Shown in pieces: positions 55,001-59,000 of a stretch of DNA of 59,000 bases. The notes below the pieces were generated by a model. It was not told the origin of the DNA. It did no database searches and saw only the letters and a list, made by a program, of their open reading frames with translations. Every line of letters starts with the position of its first letter. Position 1 is the first letter of the stretch. A program made the translations under genes and the position numbers. Source of the stretch: Symbiodinium natans (taxonomy: Eukaryota; Sar; Dinophyceae; Suessiales; Symbiodiniaceae); NCBI GenBank assembly GCA_905221605.1, contig CAJNDS010001669.1, forward strand, positions 616,001 through 675,000. The letters run 5' to 3'.

Positions 55001-58000
55001 CTCTTGTGGGAGCCTTGGGCTCAGTGCGTGCGCCTTGTCCGCCGTGGCAAAGAAGCCCAAGAACGTCACGGAGGCGTTGAGGTGGCGATATGACTCGGCC
55101 TCTGGGAGGAGGGGGTTTAGGGTTTAGGGTTTAGGGTTTAGGGTTTAGGGTTTAGGGTTTAGGGTTTAGGTTTAGGGTTTAGGGTTTTATATAGGGGTTT
55201 AGGGGTTTAAGGGTTTAGGGGTTAGGGGTTTAGGGGTTTAGGGGTTTAGGGGTTTAGGGGTTTAGGGGTTTAGGGGTTTAGGGGTTTAGGGGTTTAGGGG
55301 TTTAGGGGTTTAGGGGTTTAGGGGTTTAGGGGTTAGGGGTCTAGGGGTTAGGGGTCTAGGGGTCTAGGGGTAGGGGTTTAGGGGTTTAGGGGTTAGGGGG
55401 TTTAGGGGTTTAGGGGTTTAGGGGTTTAGGGGTTTAGGGGTTTAGGGTTTAGGGGTTAGGGGTTTAGTAGGGGTTTAGGGGTTTAGGGGTTTAGGGGTTT
55501 AGGGGTTTAGGGGTTTTAGGGGTTTAGGGGTTTAGGGGTTTAGGGGTTTAGGGGTTTAGGGGTTTAGGGGTTTAGGGGTTTAGGGGTTTAGGGGTTTAGG
55601 GGTTTAGGGGTTAGGGGCTTAGAGGTTTGGGGGTCTACTTGGAGATTCCTGGGTAGTTGTAAGTAAGGTTATAAGTACCTTGAATAGGGTTATCAGTGCC
55701 ATACTTCTCACCCTACTTACAACTACCAAAGAACCTGCAAGTAGGGTTTGGGGGTTTAGGGGCTCATGTACCTCCTTGCAGCAGAGAAAAGTACGACTGC
55801 TCTGTGACAGGGCCATCAGTAGGAGTCTACGCGGCCCTAAACCCTAAACCCTAAACCCTAAACCCTAAACCCTGAACCCTGAAATAGGGCTCGCGCAATT
55901 CGTGTAAGGATCTCCGATTGCAGCAGGAGAAGGATCCTTGGATCTTGAGGGACCAGAAGAGCCTGATACCCCGTAATTAAGGATATGTATATATATATAT
56001 ATACATATATACATATATACATATATATATATACTGGGCACCTGAAACCATCTAGGGTATATCCCATAGTTAAGGAATAGGCCGTAGCCATACATGCCAC
56101 ACTTCAGGGGGGATCGGTTGGGATGTTCCCCCTCATGCTAACAGTCCTTCATAGGGTTTGTAATACAGGGTACTATCGTCCCTCCTAAGGACTGCGAGAA
56201 GAAGGGGGAACACCCCAAGTTTTTGAAAATTTCAAGGTATCGGGCTTTCGGGAGACTGGTGCTCGCCGGAGCATCATGAGGATGGGCGTAAGCAGCCCGC
56301 GGGTAGGGCGACCCATCGCTCCCCTGCACGCACTTCAACCCTAAACCCTAAGCCCTAAACACCCTAAACCTTCGGGTTTCATTTCTGTTTCTTGCCGCCC
56401 GCCTCGCAGGGTTAAGTCGAAGGCCCCAATATCCCTATGAAAATATCAGTAGCCGGTAAACCTGGTAGACCGCCGACATTTTAGCGTTGTTTTGCTTGCT
56501 GAGCTTTGTTTGCTAATTAGGGGTTGGTGGGGCGTGGGGAGGGGTTCCCTCATTTGCAACAAAGAATCCTAATACAATTTCTCAGGAAAACTCATAATTA
56601 CGAGACCCTCGGAAGAAATCTGCAGAACGCCCTCTCATTGTCATCCTGAATGGGGTGCTACAGCTACACACACAACATGCCGGTTCCACCCACAATCCCA
56701 AAGACCCCCATATCCCTCAATACAAGATATAATGCTCCGTAAATGCAAACCATATTCGGATTCTTGCTACCTTGTCATAACTTCAGCCCAAGGAGCCCAA
56801 TACCCCTTAATGAAGGAACATTCCTTAAGTCATACTGAGGATCCCTAGATGGTTTTAAGGACTATTGCTTTGTTAGTTGAGGGGTTTTTGGGCTCTCTGG
56901 GAGGAATACTCCTCGGATTCAGGGGTCATGGAGTCTCTGTGAACTGAGCAAGCCCAGGTGGGCAGCTGCAATCTTACTTTTCGGCAAGCAGAGGCCCTGT
57001 TCTGGGAGGGCTTGGGGACTCTTTAAAAACCTAAATGTTGATGGCTTTATAAGGGATTAAGGGCAATGAAAAAGTAAAAACAAATTATGTTCAAACAAAC
57101 CCCTGTGTTGAGGGGGAGCGATACTTCCTGAGCTGTCCTCGTACCAGGCAGGCTGAGCAGGCAAAGCAGGGTTCCCATCACGGCGTACATGGCCAAGGTG
57201 TCCAAATCCTGGCTGCTCGAGCAAGAAGGGTTTAGGGTTTAGGGTTTAGAGTTTAGAGTTTAGGGATTCGGGTTTATGGGGTGCAAGCCCTGAGGTTGCA
57301 CTTTCCTACAGTTTCCGCGGTGCAACTCGAGGCATCCACCCCTGGTGATCAAGAACCTGGACCCTTCACCCTAAACCCGAGTCCCTACACCCTAGACGAC
57401 TATGCCTTTTGTTGCGTAGACAGACAATGCAGTCCGAAACCCCACACCCTTCCTCCTACTGGGCTCGCACACACCCATGTGACGACTAGACCCCCGAACC
57501 ACCTCGACGCCTAAACTTTAAACCCTAAACTTTAAACCCTAAACCCTAAACCCCAAACCCCAAACCCCAAACCCCAAACCCTAAACCCTAAACCCTAAAC
57601 AACACCCGTGAACTCAAGCCCAGGCTGCCCAAGGCGGCGGGTAGAGGAGGCCGGCGACGCCCATGGAAACCTGGAGCCGCTGTTTAGGGTTTAGGGTTTA
57701 GGGTTTAGGGTTTAGGGTTTAGGGTTTAGCGTTTAGGGTTTAGGAAATAGGGTTTAGGGGTTAGCACCTCTTAAGGAACCCAGAGAGCCCAAAACCACTC
57801 AGTCAACGAATAGGGTTTAGGGTTTAGGGTGTAGGGTTTAGGGTTTAGGGTTGACGGTTTAGGATTTAGGGTTTAGGGTTTCGGGTTTAGGGTTTAGGGT
57901 TTAGGATTTAGGGTTTAGGAATAGACCTATACGGCCACTAAGCCCGGAAATACATATGGAAGCCTAACACTACGAGGGTTTAGGGCATCAGCCTTATCTA

Positions 58001-59000
58001 TTTAGGTTCGGAAATCGCCTGTGGCCCTTGTCGGGCCACTTGCAAGGAGCCCCAGGCCTTCTCAACTTCGCGTGTCCTTTGAGCTTTGTTGAGTTAGCAT
58101 GTCACTGGGGGCCCACGGCCCCAATCCCAGTTCCCCCTTAAACCCTAAACCCTAAACCCTAAAACCCTGAAACCCTGAAACTCTGAAACCCTTAAACCCT
58201 GAACCCTGAACCCTGAACCCTGAACCCTAAACCCTAAACCCTAAACCGGCCCCAGTCCCGACATCCCAGAGAGGCCCTGGCGTAGCTAGAAGTGGTGTGG
58301 ATACAGGCGTCCCTTCGGTCGTAAGCAAGGCCCAGAGGCTTTACCGAACTCTCCGCATCCCGCTCCTTTCCCAAAACCTTCTACGCCCGAAACCCTAAAC
58401 CCTAAACCCTATCCCTAAACCCTGAACACCAACCCTCAACCCTGTACCCGAAACCCTGAACCCTGTACCCTAAACCCTGAACCCTAAACCCTGAACCCTG
58501 AACCCTGAGCGGGTTGCAAATACCCCTGAACCCCCCAAGTAGAGCCTTCGGGCTAACGGGCCCTAAGGGGAAGGCCGTGGATCGACGTACCCTTGTTCTA
58601 GATTGTAGGGTTTGGGGTTTAGGGTCTTGTGTTTTATGGTTTTAGGGTTTTTGGGGTTTAGGGTTTGATTTTAGGGTTTGGGGTTTAGGAGGGTTCAGGT
58701 CCCCGTCTTGGTCCAGCTTTGGGCCCTGGTCTTAACCCTGAACTCCCCTACCCCCACACTCCCCAGAAGACTCGAGAAGGGACCCTGACTTAGGGGCTTG
58801 GGGCTCCTCCTGTACTCCCCTGAGAACCTCAATAAAAACAATATGTTCAACATCCTCTTGGGTTATATATAAACAAAATAAAATATAAAAAAAAAAAAAA
58901 AGTCCCAAGGGGGATATAGACTCAGGTATGTAAAGCCCTCCCTCTGAAGCGCAGCCGAAGTCGCGAAACCGCCAAGGGCGGCAATACGACTCGGCGCCAG
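52020..59000 (-). CDS. Candidate exons of one or more membrane-protein genes, running off the right edge
   Basis: Minus-strand segments in order: 59000-58925 (SRIAALGGFATSAALQ), 58370-58258 (SSVKPLGLAYDRRDACIH), 58085-58013 (EVEKAWGSLQVARQG), 57680-57612 (LQVSMGVAGLLYPPPWAAW), 57228-57110 (DLDTLAMYAVMGTLLCLLSL, helix), 56338-56258 (KCVQGSDGSPYPRAAYAH), 55960-55882 (DPRILLLLQSEILTRIA), 55838-55775 (LLLMALSQSSRTFLCC), 55112-55008 (YRHLNASVTFLGFFATADK), 54735-54660 (SADNLSLTRPSDLLQLG), 54525-54450 (RAQKVCRVRILCQPQ), 53335-53224 (WSSVSLLVGNCLAILAAEIL, helix), 52105-52020 (VAEPSTSQDSKVRVMY; a plus frame is also open). Codon use strongly supports this strand for most. The YRHLNASVTFLGFFAT segment vaguely recalls polycystin-type channel helices, but the order of the others does not support that, so I name no family. 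Confidence 0.5.
52398..52590. mobile_element. Introner-like family G copy (about 150-190 bp)
   Basis: Ends TACTTGGAGGTTCATGGGAC and CATGAACCTTCAAGTA, with core TTATAATTGGGATAACC and GTTATCAGTACAGTTATAAG. Nearly identical to 54812-54957; more diverged copies at 46223-46397 and 30520-30640. CCCTAAA fragments are inserted near its right end. Confidence 0.75.
54518..54635. mobile_element. Introner-like family H copy (ACTTGGAGGTTC / GAACCTCCAAGT)
   Basis: About 115 bp with inverted ends CTTGGAGGTTCTTGGGTAGT and its complement, plus a GTACT core. Other copies are near 3690-3755, 4433-4548 (GH20 intron), 18200-18305, 23690-23775, 24398-24515, 27375-27440, 28465-28580, 51135-51250, 51345-51427 and 55633-55745. 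Confidence 0.75.
55195..55640 (+). repeat. Long TTTAGGGG octamer array
   Basis: About 430 bp, mostly eight-base units with TTAGGGG and TCTAGGGG variants in small homogeneous groups. A matching CCCCTAAA run lies at 51955-52012. Confidence 0.95.
57800..57925 (+). repeat. Degenerate TTTAGGG array
   Basis: Interrupted heptamers with TGTAGGG, TTGACGG, TTTCGGG and TTTAGGA variants. Similar degenerate stretches occur at 58140-58250 and 58385-58515 in CCCTAAA/CCCTGAA orientation. Confidence 0.85.

Noticed and set aside
1-59000. Many short open frames ending in LNPKP or beginning with repeats of FRV
   Set aside because: These tails are translations of CCCTAAA or TTTAGGG units at the edges of tracts, not protein features.
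1-59000. CRISPR arrays, tRNA, rRNA, bacterial operons or plasmid functions
   Set aside because: None seen. The regular repeats are telomere-type or inverted-repeat elements without spacer structure.
52020-59000. Assignment of the right-hand candidate exons to a polycystin-type channel
   Set aside because: One segment has a weak resemblance, but the order and content of the other segments do not match that family, so no name is given.

Overview
The window looks like nuclear DNA of a dinoflagellate (Suessiales- or Prorocentrum-like; species not resolvable). Four things point there. The repeat heptamer TTTAGGG/CCCTAAA is everywhere. Protein-coding pieces are short, GC-rich at third codon positions and mostly on one strand (minus). 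Introns of the two best gene models use GT, GC and GA donors. Inverted-repeat introner-like elements are abundant. No rRNA, tRNA, CRISPR, prokaryotic operon or conventional promoter was seen.

Most coding sequence is invisible to a simple ORF scan because exons are 28-120 bp and introns carry telomere-type repeats, which contain a stop every 21 nt in all frames. Joining exons by hand gives two convincing genes on the minus strand. (1) A family GH20 beta-N-acetylhexosaminidase runs from about 16.17 kb down to 0.34 kb: 19 phase-consistent exons between 12927 and 341, a probable extra N-terminal exon near 16.1 kb, an intact GGDE active site, and a C-terminus that runs off the left edge. (2) A voltage-gated cation-channel-like gene runs from about 43.19 to 38.95 kb: an N-terminal coiled coil, a four-helix voltage-sensor domain without a pore, a complete six-helix channel domain, an EF-hand and a C-terminal coiled coil. 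A 247-codon intronless ORF is nested in one GH20 intron.

Between and beyond these (17-38 kb and 43.4-59 kb) lie many short GC-rich open segments, again mainly minus strand and often with membrane helices. They are interrupted by telomere-type tracts and introner copies. I read them as exons of several further multi-exon genes, mostly membrane proteins, but could not name a family or join them reliably. A few (23.4-24.9 kb, 37.2-37.8 kb) may be plus strand.

The unusual theme is telomere-type repeat inside genes. Dozens of interstitial (TTTAGGG)n tracts occur, in both orientations, in introns of intact genes. In one case a tract supplies the GT splice donor. In two introner families, copies differ by expansion of a single telomere-like heptamer into a tract, which suggests local in situ expansion rather than capture of chromosome ends.
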